DNA from: Bradyrhizobium ottawaense
GTDB lineage: Bacteria; Pseudomonadota; Alphaproteobacteria; Rhizobiales; Xanthobacteraceae
Direction: 5' to 3'
Length of the DNA: 64,000 bases
Assembly (NCBI RefSeq): GCF_002278135.3
Contig: NZ_CP029425.2
Location: forward strand, 6,920,001-6,984,000
Under the pieces are notes generated by a model. That model was given only the letters and a program-made list of their open reading frames with translations, was not told the DNA's origin and did no database searches. The position numbers and the translations under genes are program-made. This document shows, piece by piece, positions 1 through 9,112 of this stretch; within the stretch, counting starts at the first letter, position 1; each line of letters opens with the position of its first letter.

Positions 1-122
1 TTGCGTCCTAGGAGCCGAACGAAGCGTGAGGTGACCAATCCGTGATCGTGATCATGCCCTGCGCGGCGAAATCCAGCTACTGGTTGCTCGCTCGACTGTC
101 ACGTCACCGCGACATGTGACAT

Positions 123-425
123 CTACCGCAAAAGCTTCTTTAGCGCAGCGTCGCTCGCTAATCTTGAACTTAAGCGTCGAGCCGCTCCCTGTTGGTTCTC
201 GCCAAGCGTATCTTTGATGATTTCCGTCGCTCGGGTCATCACCTCTTTTCGGACGGATGGGACGGCGCGGATCATCGCCGCAATTTCAGCCTCTGACATA
301 CTCTTATTGGGATCCAACTGACGGAGTTCGGCGAACCTTAATTCAACCGCTTTGATTTTTGAGTCATCGAACCACAGAGCAACGCTCTTCTGAGAGTCCG
401 CAATTTTTTGTCGCTTTGTCAGCAT
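123..425 (-). CDS. Hypothetical protein (about 100 aa)
   Basis: A short, highly charged, soluble protein with no recognised family. The ATG at 425 (MLTKRQKIADS...) is preferred over an in-frame TTG at 464, which lies only a few bases from the IS5 insertion at 466-467. There is no signal peptide or membrane segment. The composition is helix-prone (many Lys, Arg, Glu and Ala). Its upstream side is cut off by the IS5-family element, so the original promoter has probably been separated from it. The function is unknown. Confidence 0.4.
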   Translation of the reverse strand: MLTKRQKIADSQKSVALWFDDSKIKAVELRFAELRQLDPNKSMSEAEIAAMIRAVPSVRKEVMTRATEIIKDTLGENQQGAARRLSSRLASDAALKKLLR

Positions 426-467
426 CCATATCCTGCGTTCCGACGGGCGAATACATTTGGCCAACTA

Positions 468-1301
468 GGGTCCAGACTCAATTGAGCCAATATGCGACGA
501 GAGCGGCGAGATGAACAGCGGCCAAAAAATTACGGGCGAGCTTGTCATATCGCGTGGCGATGCGCCGGAAGTCCTTGAGCCTGCAAAAGCAGCGTTCGAT
601 GACATTTCGTCCTTTGTAGGCGCGTTTGTTGAAGCGATGGATGACGACACGGTTAGATTTATTGGGGATTACGGGCTTGGCGCCACGACGAATGATTGCG
701 CCGCGAAGCTTGTCGCCATCATACCCTTTGTCGGCGAGGAGCACGCTCATGGGTGGCGCGAGCGCCAGGACATCGGGAGCCGCAGCGATATCGGCATCCT
801 GGCCTGGAGTCAGATGCAGGACGACCGGCCGGCAGAGCGGATCGCTCAGCGCATGGATTTTTGTCGTGCGGCCTCCGCGCGAGCGGCCGATTGCTTGATT
901 GTGCTCCCCCCTTTTCCGCCGGAGCCACACCGGTGAGCTTTAATCGAGGTCGAGTCGAGCGACAGTACGACGCCGTCTTCGCCAGGCTTGGCCAGCGCTT
1001 CGAAGATTGCGCACCATCGTCCTCGCTTGGCCCAGCGATTGAAGCGATTGTAGATCGTCGTGTAAGGGCCGTATTCACGTGGACAATCACGCCATCGTGC
1101 ACCCGATTGCAGCATGTGAATGATGCCGCTGACGATGCGTCGGTCGTCGTCCCGATCCGGCCCCGTCAGTCCCCTCGGCAGATGCGGTTCGATACGCGCC
1201 CATTGCCTGTCGTTCAGCCAAAACAAACCAGCGCGCATTCTCTCGCCCCCGAATCAACACGTAGGCAAGAGAATCACGTGGCGCTATTTAGGTACAGGCC
1301 C
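468..1301 (-). mobile_element. IS5-family (IS427-like) insertion sequence, copy 1
   Basis: An 834-bp element with imperfect terminal inverted repeats (GGGTCCAGACTC at one end, GGGCCTGTACC read from the other). It is flanked by a TA dinucleotide on both sides (466-467 and 1302-1303), which is the usual IS427-group duplication. Copies of identical length lie at 23683-24516 and 28184-29017, differing by only a few bases. The transposase is encoded in two overlapping frames. Confidence 0.9.
478..1238 (-). CDS. IS5-family transposase, two overlapping frames
   Basis: ORF A (1238 to 846) and ORF B (930 to 478) overlap and together make one DDE transposase. ORF A carries the N-terminal domain (LNDRQWARIEPHLP) and the first acidic residue in LSLDSTSIKAH. 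ORF B carries the second Asp in LLADKGYDGD and the Glu in ERCFCRLKDFRR. The overlap contains the run AAAAGGGGGG (about 904-914, minus strand), a plausible -1 slippage site. The same split is kept in all three copies, so it is normal family organisation and not damage. Function: cut-and-paste transposition of the element. Confidence 0.88.
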
Positions 1302-1420
1302 TAGCCAACCAAGTTTTGCCTGAAACGTGTCTGTCAATTGCAAGATCTTCGCCGCAACGCAGGTTGCTAGGTGGAGATCGGCCTTCACAGCGATGGAAAG
1401 TTTGAGAAACGCTATGCAGT

Positions 1421-1828
1421 CTACCTGAGATCTGTGCCCTCGGAATCCAGAAAGAAATAGCCAGGCTCGTTGTAATTCAAAAGCCGGCCCATAAACTCCG
1501 AGATCTTATTTCTCGCCCGAAGTCCAACGATAGGGAGATCGGATTTCACAGCAGGAGCCTGGAATTGACCGACCTGTCGTTCTACGACCAATTCGAGACT
1601 GCGCACCGGTGCAATGGCAATGTACGGTGCCTTGCATCCGCCCGCTGGCCCGCGAGGTACTAGGTCGCAACTTTGCGTTAGCACGATGAAGAACAAGTTC
1701 TTCGGATGGTGGAAAAAATGAGGATGAACTGCCTCCAGTAGAGCATCCAGCTCTAGCGTCCTTCGCAGAACGTCCCCTTGCATCAACTCCGTGCTCGAGA
1801 ACGCCGTTGTCTCATATGCAAAGTGCAT
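1421..1828 (-). CDS. Hypothetical protein with LTQSCDL motif (135 aa)
   Basis: A soluble protein. It has a hydrophobic strand followed by the motif FFIVLTQSCDLVPRG (residues about 45-60), typical of small uncharacterised proteins that share a TQSCD signature. It starts at ATG 1828, 20 bp downstream of the end of a second minus-strand coding trace (1849-2138), so the two probably formed an operon. The C-terminus may be shortened. No enzymatic assignment is possible. Confidence 0.45.
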   Translation of the reverse strand: MHFAYETTAFSSTELMQGDVLRRTLELDALLEAVHPHFFHHPKNLFFIVLTQSCDLVPRGPAGGCKAPYIAIAPVRSLELVVERQVGQFQAPAVKSDLPIVGLRARNKISEFMGRLLNYNEPGYFFLDSEGTDLR

Positions 1829-1848
1829 GGGCCAAGCATGAGCGCGGA

Positions 1849-2138
1849 TCAGGATGCAGTTTTGGATGCGAACGTATCCGAAGGTGAGACTCGCCCCTCC
1901 AGTTCATCATTCAGCCGGCGGATCGCTTGTCGCGTCGACACATTGGCCGGCTCGATTGAGACGGTAATTTTTGTGAAGGCCCCAGACTTGCTAATCTGCG
2001 TTCGGTAACTACTGCGGCACTCGGTTCGGCATGAAACGATGTTGCATCTCTGCCCTTGGTGTTAACGACTGCGTCGACAGCACGCCATTCCTGTCTGGTC
2101 ACCGATGTCGATGAAATTCTGATGTTTTTCGAACTCAT
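1849..2138 (-). pseudogene. Small hypothetical gene, probably frameshifted
   Basis: Reading from ATG 2138, the frame MSSKNIRISSTSV... looks coding for about 45 codons. A change of frame near 1995 then gives a second coherent stretch (SGAFTKITVSIEPANVS, then RQAIRRLNDELEG) ending at TGA 1849, just before the gene at 1828. This is best read as one short gene with a single frameshift. It could also be two unrelated scraps. The family is not recognised. Confidence 0.3.
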
Positions 2139-2199
2139 TGCATTGCCCCGTAAATGTTTGTCAAAAGATTGCACGCCATCTCAAAACTGCTTTGCATTC

Positions 2200-3500
2200 G
2201 GTAACGTACAGAGTCTTTCGCACTTTCAGGATTGACGGCTTCCTCTAGAATGAAGGAGCTTTGAATGAACGATGGGAATGCCATGGGTCAGGTGATCCAA
2301 ATTGATGAGGCCCGGATTCGAGATCACCTGGGCGAGATGGTCCGCGGGACGGTGGAAGAGACACTGAACGCCATGCTGGAGGCCGAAGCGGACCAGCTGT
2401 GCGGTGCTGGGCGTTATGAGCGCAGCCCGGCCCGGCAGGACACGCGGGCAGGCAGCTACGAGCGAACGCTGCAGACCAAGGCGGGCGACGTCAATCTGAA
2501 GGTTCCGAAGCTACGTCGGCAAACCTTCGAGACGGCGATTATCGAGCGCTACTGGAGGCGGGAGAGCTCGGTCGAGGAGGCGCTGATCGAGATGTATCTG
2601 GCCGGGATTTCGGTTCGGCGGGTCGAAGACATCACGGAGGCGCTGTGGGGCACCCGGGTCAGCCCGAGCACAGTGTCGAACCTGAACAAGAAGATCTATA
2701 CCAAGATCGAGGCGCGGCGGAATCGCAGGATCGAAGGCGAGCATCCGTATCTCTACCTCGACGGCATCGTGATGAAGCGCAGCTGGGCTGGTGAGGTTCG
2801 CAACGTGTCGCTGCTAGTGGCCTCGGCGGTCAATGCTGAGGGGTTCCGGGAGATCCTCGGCATCTGTGAGGGCGCCAAGGAGGACAAATCCGGCTGGTCC
2901 TCGTTTCTGCGGCATCTCGTCGATCGCGGTCTCAGGGGCGTGCAGTTGGTGGTTTCCGATGCGTGCCGAGGTCTTGTCGAAAGCGTTGCGGATTATCTGC
3001 CGGAGGCCCGCTATCAACGCTGCATGGTGCATTTTTATCGCAATGTCTTCAGCCACGTGCCGTCGACCCGGGTCCACGAGGTGAGCCACATGCTCAAGGC
3101 CATTCATGCCCAGGAGAGCCGCGCCGCGGCCGACGAGAAAGCCAGGACCGTCATCGCGGATCTGCGGGCAAGCCGTATGGCCAAAGCTGCTGATCTCGTC
3201 GAGCAGGCGGTTCACGAGACGCTCGCCTACTATGCCTTTCCTGACATCCATTGGCGGAAGATTCGAACGAACAATCCGCTCGAGCGCATCATGAAGGAGA
3301 TCCGGCGACGAACCCGTGTCGTCGGCGCCTTCCCCGACGGTCAATCCTGTCTCAATTTGGCGGCGGCCCGGCTGCGGCACATTGCCGGAACGGCGTGGTC
3401 GACCAAATGCTACATGAACATGCGACCGCTCTATCAGCCACAACTCTCTGAAACCGGAGCCGTCGCCTGATCAAAAGTGCGAAAGATTCTGGACAGTACC
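2200..3500 (+). mobile_element. IS256-family insertion sequence 1
   Basis: The transposase gene is flanked by imperfect inverted repeats of about 24 bp (2200-2223 and 3477-3500) sharing the core TCTTTCGCAC, 20 of 24 positions matching by eye. I see no convincing target duplication. The right end abuts a truncated SOS-response peptidase gene, so this insertion, or a deletion next to it, removed the front of that gene. Confidence 0.75.
2265..3470 (+). CDS. IS256-family transposase (Mutator-like)
   Basis: A full-length (about 400 aa) IS256/Mutator transposase. Family landmarks are visible: an N-terminal region ending in LEAEADQLCGAGRYER, then the catalytic acids in LYLDGIVMK and VVSDACRG, and the C-terminal Glu in NNPLERIMKEIRRRTR. 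The zinc-ligand-like C..H pair RCMVHFYRN is present. Translation may start at 2265 or at the second ATG (2283, MGQVIQ), which matches relatives better. The frame is intact, so the element may still be active. Confidence 0.88.
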   Translation: MNDGNAMGQVIQIDEARIRDHLGEMVRGTVEETLNAMLEAEADQLCGAGRYERSPARQDTRAGSYERTLQTKAGDVNLKVPKLRRQTFETAIIERYWRRESSVEEALIEMYLAGISVRRVEDITEALWGTRVSPSTVSNLNKKIYTKIEARRNRRIEGEHPYLYLDGIVMKRSWAGEVRNVSLLVASAVNAEGFREILGICEGAKEDKSGWSSFLRHLVDRGLRGVQLVVSDACRGLVESVADYLPEARYQRCMVHFYRNVFSHVPSTRVHEVSHMLKAIHAQESRAAADEKARTVIADLRASRMAKAADLVEQAVHETLAYYAFPDIHWRKIRTNNPLERIMKEIRRRTRVVGAFPDGQSCLNLAAARLRHIAGTAWSTKCYMNMRPLYQPQLSETGAVA

Positions 3501-3502
3501 GC

Positions 3503-3851
3503 CAAATCCCGAGACGAAGAAGAAAGATGTGGTTTGGTTCGCGCTCGAGGAGAGCCGGCCGCTGTTCTGCTTCGGCGGCATCTGGACCGAGTTCAGAGGC
3601 GACCGCGGCACCAAGTCGAAGCCGATCCCCGGCCCCACCTTGTCTACGGCTTCCTGACGACGTCACCCAATGCGGTCGTCGAGCCGATCCATCCGAAAGC
3701 AATGCCCGTGATCCTGACCACCGAGGAGGAGCGCGACATCTGGATGCACACTCCCCGGGATGAGGCAAAGGCGCTGCAGCGCCCGCTGCCCAACGACGCC
3801 CTGAGGATCGTCATGCGCGGCGCAGACAAGGAAGACAAGATCGCTGCGTAG
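3503..3851 (+). pseudogene. SOS response-associated peptidase (YedK/HMCES-like), C-terminal remnant
   Basis: The translated trace reads [20 protein letters not shown] and then, after a one-base frame change near 3633, [19 protein letters not shown] followed by KAMPVILT. These are the characteristic C-terminal motifs of the SRAP family, whose intact members crosslink to abasic sites in single-stranded DNA and self-process by an N-terminal Cys. The N-terminal half with the catalytic Cys2 is missing, cut away at the IS256 right end (3500). With truncation plus frameshift it is a pseudogene. Confidence 0.7.
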
Positions 3852-3899
3852 GCTGCATTTGCACGGGCACCAGTTGAATGTACTTTTTGCCGGAGCGCT

Positions 3900-4157
3900 C
3901 GCGGGAATGCGACTGAGACGCTGACGTCCCGTCTAGGTCGCATGTGTGTCTGCTCGGGTACGCGGCCCAGAGCGTCCGCGATCTGAATGCGGCTCTTCTC
4001 TCCCCGAATCCTGAAACGCCTTCAAGATGGAGTTCATGTCGTATTGGCGGACGACCTGGATGCAATTCATCAGGTCGAGTTCAAGCTCGCCGTAATTCAG
4101 CAGGGTGCGGCCGATTATCGCCATCTCTTTCGGGAAGATATTGTGAATGGGAAACAT
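3900..4157 (-). pseudogene. Hypothetical protein remnant, frameshifted
   Basis: From ATG 4157 the frame gives FPIHNIFPKEMAIIGRTLLN, then YGELELDLMNCIQVVR. A frame change near 4020 continues coherently as FRIRGEKSRIQIADALGRV. The layout (an early residue stretch that sets apart a small helical domain) recalls the neighbouring gene at 7660-8202, which also has an 'ALRWSHIEHILGNCL' type helix. Before the 4178-7640 insertion these two genes were adjacent on the same strand. The function is unknown. Confidence 0.45.
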
Positions 4158-4302
4158 GTGGTCTGCCTGAGTTAGCTCTTTCAATTACCCACATCTCATA
4201 CCTAGCTAATTACCCTGAAGCTGGAAGGCCAGAGGGGGCGAAAGCGCTTCTGAGAGCAGAACAGGATAAGCACATCCGTGCATACCTGCGGCAGTGCCTG
4301 CA

Positions 4303-5457
4303 TTAGCCTTTGAGGTGCTCAAATGATCTGCGACGCAAAGTGGCACGGATCGGTTCGTCGATATATCGCTTAACAAGAAAGCTAAAAGCGATTGCAACTA
4401 GAGTCATGCTTGGTACCGCTAGCGCTGCATGGATCTGCGCAACCCAACCTGCCGAAGTTCCGCCGAACAATAGCATGAGTGGAACGTAGTGGGTCATATA
4501 AAGCGGATATGAAAGATCTCCGATAAACTCGCTAAAACGGTTGATCGACGGACTCCCGATTGCATTAGCGCCCAGCCAAACAAGGAGCGGATATACGATT
4601 GTGACGATCAGGAAATCGTAGGGCTTCCAAAGGAAGGGCCAAAAAAAGGTCGCAAGCATGATAAGCGGAAGGTAATATGCTGCCCCTGGCAACAGCGGTT
4701 GCCTGCCAATACGGCAAGCAACAACGCCCGCGATAAATGAAAAACCTACCCGTACAAAGCCAATCCAGAAGGTTCTGCGGTCGAAACCGCCGTTTAGGCT
4801 TCCGAAATCGTAGCACGTGTATGCCGTTGCAACCGCGGCGAAGGCGAGCATCGCTAGCAACCATCGAAGCGATAGTTGGCGCAGACAAAGAGCAAACGTT
4901 AGGCTCGCCACATACTCGCAAAGCAATGACCAGGCGGGAGCGACAAAAGGAAAAATAGGAAAGCTGGGATCGTGGACAAATAAGTGCGGCAACAGAAGTA
5001 CGCTGCAGGTGAGGAGAATAAAAAACTCCGTGACACTAAAATTGAATAACGCGGCAGCCATAGGCGCATAGAATCGTCCGATTACAACCACAACGAAGCC
5101 CAACAAGGAGCCAATTACGACGAGCGGATGCAGTCGTATCAGACGCCTTTTAATAAGTTCTGTGGGTGACAATTCTACGCGAGAAGGGTCGTAGGCAAAT
5201 GCCATTACATACCCTGACAAGCAAAAGAAAAAATCTACAGCGAGATAACCGTGAGGAATCCGGTTCTGAGGACCGAACTGAAAGGGTTCATAAAAATGTA
5301 AAACGGCGACACAGATGGCAGCAATTCCCCGCATGCCGTCAAGAATGCTCAGTCGCGCGACCTCTTTGGCAGCCAGCGACCCGGGGTCTTCGGGAAAGGC
5401 GTTGGGGGGCGGTAAATTCGGGGAGGCGCAGCTGGATTTGAGCATCGCGTTCGACAT
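4303..5457 (-). CDS. Acyltransferase 3 family membrane protein (OafA/ExoZ/NodX-like)
   Basis: An integral membrane O-acyltransferase of the acyltransferase-3 family, which moves acetyl or other acyl groups onto extracellular polysaccharide, lipopolysaccharide or Nod-factor sugars. The N-terminal signature LDGMRGIAAICVAVLHF, with the conserved His, is followed by GYLAVDFFFCLSGYV and about ten hydrophobic segments, ending IDEPIRATLRRR. The length (about 384 aa) is normal. The start at 5457 (MSNAMLKSS) is preferred. An extended start at 5520 would be encoded by a 10-bp tandem repeat. It is the cargo of the 4178-7640 mobile segment. The substrate cannot be told from sequence. Confidence 0.8.
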   Translation of the reverse strand: MSNAMLKSSCASPNLPPPNAFPEDPGSLAAKEVARLSILDGMRGIAAICVAVLHFYEPFQFGPQNRIPHGYLAVDFFFCLSGYVMAFAYDPSRVELSPTELIKRRLIRLHPLVVIGSLLGFVVVVIGRFYAPMAAALFNFSVTEFFILLTCSVLLLPHLFVHDPSFPIFPFVAPAWSLLCEYVASLTFALCLRQLSLRWLLAMLAFAAVATAYTCYDFGSLNGGFDRRTFWIGFVRVGFSFIAGVVACRIGRQPLLPGAAYYLPLIMLATFFWPFLWKPYDFLIVTIVYPLLVWLGANAIGSPSINRFSEFIGDLSYPLYMTHYVPLMLLFGGTSAGWVAQIHAALAVPSMTLVAIAFSFLVKRYIDEPIRATLRRRSFEHLKG

Positions 5458-5497
5458 GTAGGATTCTGCAATTCTATTAACGCATCTGTCGCATTTC

Positions 5498-5528
5498 TTT
5501 ACATATACATGCATATACATGCATATAC
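5498..5528. repeat. 10-bp tandem repeat upstream of the acyltransferase gene
   Basis: CATATACATG is repeated twice with a further partial unit, giving an AT-rich, slippage-prone tract just upstream of the chosen start of the acyltransferase gene. Length change here could alter its promoter or the optional upstream start. Confidence 0.7.
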
Positions 5529-5734
5529 CGTGTGCCGCTACACGGTCTGAGCACCGTCAACTGCTAGCCCGGCCTATTCGTCAGAGGGCGGCTTTTGGGC
5601 CCGATTGATGCGGCCGCACATCTTGTCTGGCGAGGCGCACAGGATTGCCTTCGGCTTTTCACCGCCTGACGACCCGTACTTTGCAACGCGCTTGAGGGAT
5701 GGGGTGGGTGAACGGGGGGCGGACGCCCCGCCGG

Positions 5735-6066
5735 TCAAGGACCGAGCGGCAGCAGCGCGCCTGGCAAACGGCGGATCAGGTCGGCTCGGGACATGCCGCG
5801 GCAAACGCAAGGCGAATGCGGCTCGTGGTCTCGACCACACGGGCAGCGATTTTCAAGAGACGAAGACGCAGCGTCGCGAACTCGGCAGCGGCCAATTCCC
5901 GGACTTTGGGAATCGCCTCGCGCACGGTCAGCATCAGCCAATAAGCGGCCGTATGGAGCGCGAGACGGACCTGGTTGGCGAGCGCCGAACGGCAGCTGGT
6001 GCGGTCGGAGGCGAGCTGCGTCATATGCAGCTTGATCAGATTCTCGGCTCGGCCGCGCGCGCATTG
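5735..6066 (-). pseudogene. IS1380-family transposase, C-terminal remnant
   Basis: The minus-strand trace reads AENLIKLHMTQLASDRTSCR, then ANQVRLALHTAAYWLMLTVR and FATLRLRLLKIAARVVET, the conserved C-terminal region of IS1380-type transposases. A frame change near 5780 joins it to the terminal LIRRLPGALLPLGP. The N-terminal two thirds are absent and the remnant stops a few bases before the IS4-family element at 6083, which presumably truncated it. Confidence 0.7.
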
Positions 6067-6082
6067 TAAGCGGCAAAGAGAT

Positions 6083-7640
6083 CTTTCAATTACCCACACT
6101 TGACGTCGGATTTGAGCGGGGCGCCGCGGCCGAAATCTTGAATCAGTAGAATCTGTTGTGATTCGTTGTTGAGCACCTGATTCGGAAGTGCGGGGTGCTC
6201 GATGGGCTTGGTGAAGGAACGCGCGGTGGCGCGTGCTCAGCGATTGACGACCGGTATCGAGACGTGGGTTGATCGGGAAGTTGCGGGATGCGAGTTTAAG
6301 GATGAGCGGCTTGGTCGCCGGTTCTGCAAATTGCTCGCACAAATCGGGAGCGACATGGGTCAAAGCATCCCGTTGGTTTGTCAGGATTGGGCCAACACGA
6401 AGGCCGCCTATCGATTCTTCTCCAACGAGCGGGTCGACGAGGCGGATATTCTTGGCGGTCATTTCGAGGCGACGCGCGAGCGCGTAGCGGCGAGGGAGGG
6501 ACCGATCCTCGTCCTCCATGACACGACGGAATTCAGCCTCAAGCGCGAGAAGCCGGATCTGATCGGCTTTACGGGCAAGACGGCAGGACGCACGCAGTGC
6601 GGCATCCTGATGCATTCGAGTCTCGCCGTGACGACCGAGGGGCTTCCGCTAGGACTGTCGGCAATCAAGTTCTGGACCCGCAAGAAGTTCAAGGGGACGA
6701 CGGCGCTGAAGCGAAGGATCAATCCGACACACGGGTGCCGATCGAGCAGAAGGAGAGCATCCGCTGGCTCGAGAATTTACGGCAATCGACCGACCTTCTT
6801 GCTGCCCCTGGACGATGCGTTCATATTGGTGATCGCGAGAGCGACATCTATGAGCTGTTTTGCCTGGCCGAGGAGGTTGGAACGCATTTCCTGGTGCGAA
6901 CCTGTGTTGATCGGCTTGCCGGGGACGGCAATCATACAATTGCCGACGAAATGGACGAGGTTACGATCAAGGGTCTGCATCGGATCAAGGTCAAGGACGA
7001 CAAAGGCGATCCCGACGACGCCGTTCTTGAGATCAGGTATCGCAAGATACGCGTCCTGCCGCCGATCGGCAAACAGACGAAATATCCCGCACTCACTCTG
7101 ACCGTGATCCATGCTCAAGAGCGGGGAAGGCCGAAGCGGCGAAAGAAAATCGAGTGGAAGCTCCTCACCGATCTCCCGGTCCAATCGCGCACGGACGCCA
7201 TCGAGAAGATCGAATGGTACGCGTTGAGGTGGAAGATCGAAGTCTTCCATAAGATCCTCAAATCGGGCTGCAAAGCAGAGGACTCAAAATTGCGAACTGC
7301 TGAGCGTCTGGTCAATCTGATCGCGGTCTTCTGCATTGTGAGTTGGCGCGTGTTCTGGATGACGATGCTCAATCGCTCCTCGCCGAATGCCATACCGCAA
7401 ACGGCGCTGACGGATCCCGAAATCAAGCTTCTTGATCATTTGGTGAAAGACCGGGGTGGTAATTGCTCTCGACGAAGCACGCTCTCGTACTATGTCGTCA
7501 AGATCGCGCGGCTCGGAGGATACTTGGCCCGAGCCAACGATCCGCCTCCAGGAAGTACCGTGATCTGGCGCGGACTCTCGCGGCTGAACGACATCGAACT
7601 TGGAGCCGCAATCGAGGCAACAACTATGGGTAATTGAAAG
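6083..7640 (+). mobile_element. IS4-family (IS50-like) insertion sequence
   Basis: 1,558 bp bounded by CTTTCAATTACCCA in inverted orientation at both ends. No target duplication surrounds this unit itself; the duplication belongs to the larger segment 4178-7640. Confidence 0.75.
6202..7637 (+). pseudogene. IS4-family transposase, frameshifted
   Basis: An N-terminal Tn5-type domain (FKDERLGRRFCKLLAQIG, then TKAAYRFFSNERV) and the first catalytic Asp (LVLHDTTEF) are in one frame. From about 6730 the protein continues in another frame with the second acid region VHIGDRESDIYELF and the YREK-like Glu region YALRWKIEVFHKILKSGCK. The junction is an ACACA run at about 6727-6732 where removing one AC restores a single frame, so a 2-bp expansion explains the break. 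The element is probably non-autonomous now. Confidence 0.75.
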
Positions 7641-7659
7641 GAGTTAGCTTGCTAATGGT

Positions 7660-8202
7660 CTACGGCTTGAAATGGATAATCGAGCGAAGGAACTCGGGCA
7701 TCTCAGGGCGCGTGGGACACGCATACTCAGTCGGTGGGGCGCCATCCTTGAAACCCAAGCCATAGCGGAAGGCGATGACGAGGTGTGCGGCATAATTCGT
7801 TAGTTCTTCAGTGCTGAATACCTGGGCTTTGGTCAGAGATCGCTTTTTCGAGCGAAGGTGAAAGACGAAGTCGTCGCCTTCATACTCCCCAGCGATAGAG
7901 TGAACGACGTTATTTCTGACGTAGTGGATGCCTTTTAGTATTGGCCTTAGTTCATCGAAAGCCTTCTGCGCTGGGGCCGGTAATTCGGAAAGCTTCGACA
8001 GCTGGTGAATCTTTTCCGCCCGCTGGTCTGCACTCAGGGTGAAAACGACTATTACTGCTTCATCATCGGTGAGGCGAAGAATGACTTTCAGGCAATTTCC
8101 CAGGATGTGCTCGATGTGGGACCAGCGCAAAGCCAGGACGCCGAGCTTGGCGTACTCAGCATCCGTGAGGGCTGGCTCAAAATTATAGGGTGTGGGGATC
8201 AT
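7660..8202 (-). CDS. Hypothetical helical protein (180 aa)
   Basis: A soluble, largely helical protein. An early segment LGVLALRWSHIEHILGNCLK is followed by LSADQRAEKIHQLSKL and an RNNVVHS motif (residues about 105-115). The RNxxxH arrangement resembles HEPN-type folds but is not enough for an assignment. It was originally followed downstream by the gene now at 3900-4157, from which it was separated by the 4178-7640 insertion. The start at 8202 is the only one that covers the full hydrophobic pattern. Confidence 0.5.
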   Translation of the reverse strand: MIPTPYNFEPALTDAEYAKLGVLALRWSHIEHILGNCLKVILRLTDDEAVIVVFTLSADQRAEKIHQLSKLSELPAPAQKAFDELRPILKGIHYVRNNVVHSIAGEYEGDDFVFHLRSKKRSLTKAQVFSTEELTNYAAHLVIAFRYGLGFKDGAPPTEYACPTRPEMPEFLRSIIHFKP

Positions 8203-8359
8203 GACGTCGCCCTGTTAAGACGCGGCCTTAGCCGCAAATTCGCTTTCTGGTCCATGCATGATCAGCGTTGCGCCTCTGCAAACCATCGCCCAGTTCTCGG
8301 TGCTGGAAAAGCCTGGTGCAGAAATCTTTATGGTCGCGTCGAATCTGGCGGGCGCTGGC

Positions 8360-8952
8360 GCGTTCTGAACGTGAACGATTCCGGCCGCAGGTTGACGGTC
8401 ACCAAAGCCTCATCTGCTGGCGCGCCCCGTTATGGCGGTACAGCCCAAGCGCCAAGCGGCTTGGTTGCTGCGCGTATGAAATCGATCTACGACGGTCATT
8501 CCTCGAAAGGCCTCGATGTGAATGAGGCAACAGCAGCTATGATCAAGGAAGGGCGCAAAGCCTACCGCGACTACCATCTCGATAGGCACCGCTTTCTGCA
8601 ATACGGTCAGGACGTCATTGTATTTCCTTGGTCAGGTGCACGCCTCGCTCAGACAATGGTGCTGGCTTTACGTCGAGAGGGCGCAAAGGCTTCGATCGAA
8701 AACTTTGCCGTCTTTGTCGAAAAAACATCTGCGGCCGACCTTAAGGACCTCCTGGTCGCAATCAAGGAACAAGGCCTACCTGAAACGGACGAGCTGGCGC
8801 GCGAGGCACGCCAACTTCAATCTGACCGCTTCGATCGATATCTAATTCCCTACCATCAGCGCCTGGCATTTAGCCGGCGCTTTCTTGTACGAGAGGGCTT
8901 TGCCGAGCTGATCGATGACCTGCTTGCTGCGGATGCCGTAACGGTGGGCTAG
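8360..8952 (+). pseudogene. Remnant resembling a helicase C-terminal region
   Basis: A coherent plus-strand trace begins about 8360 (NVNDSGRRLTVTKASSAGAP, then APSGLVAARMKSIYDGHSSK) and ends QRLAFSRRFLVREGFAELID near the stop at 8952. The motif order (a RMxxIY segment, an EGRxxYR segment, then IVFPWSGARLAQTMVLALR) resembles the part of DEAD/DEAH-type helicases that follows the helicase core. No ATPase motifs are upstream; the area before 8360 is antisense to the 7660-8202 gene or out of frame. Helicase origin is an inference and the protein is probably not functional. Confidence 0.4.
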
Positions 8953-9112
8953 CCTCAGAGTTTGTGAACGAGTGCTGCACCGGAGCTTGACCCAACTATC
9001 CGATCCACCCCCGCGAAAACTGAGGCGCACGTCTGCTGGGCGGATGATCTTCGCCCGAGTCGGGGCGACGCAACGGCGATCAGTTGTTAATCCACGGCAT
9101 CACGAGGCAGAT

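Larger units (their letters stand above)
4178..7640. mobile_element. IS4-mobilised segment carrying an acyltransferase gene
   Basis: The outer ends are CTTTCAATTACCCACA at 4178 and its inverted counterpart ending at 7640. The segment is flanked by a perfect 9-bp direct repeat GAGTTAGCT (4169-4177 and 7641-7649), the duplication size expected for IS50-like IS4 elements. Inside lie an acyltransferase gene, an IS1380 remnant and a whole IS4-family element (6083-7640) whose own inner left end has no matching duplication. This indicates that the whole 3.46-kb segment moved as one unit, using the outer left end. Confidence 0.75.

Noticed and set aside
2200..3500. 8-9-bp target duplication for IS256 element 1
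   Set aside because: Flanking bases do not match; not claimed.
8005..8359. Upstream extension of the helicase-like remnant
   Set aside because: This part is antisense to the 7660-8202 gene or frame-ambiguous; only the part from about 8360 looks coding.
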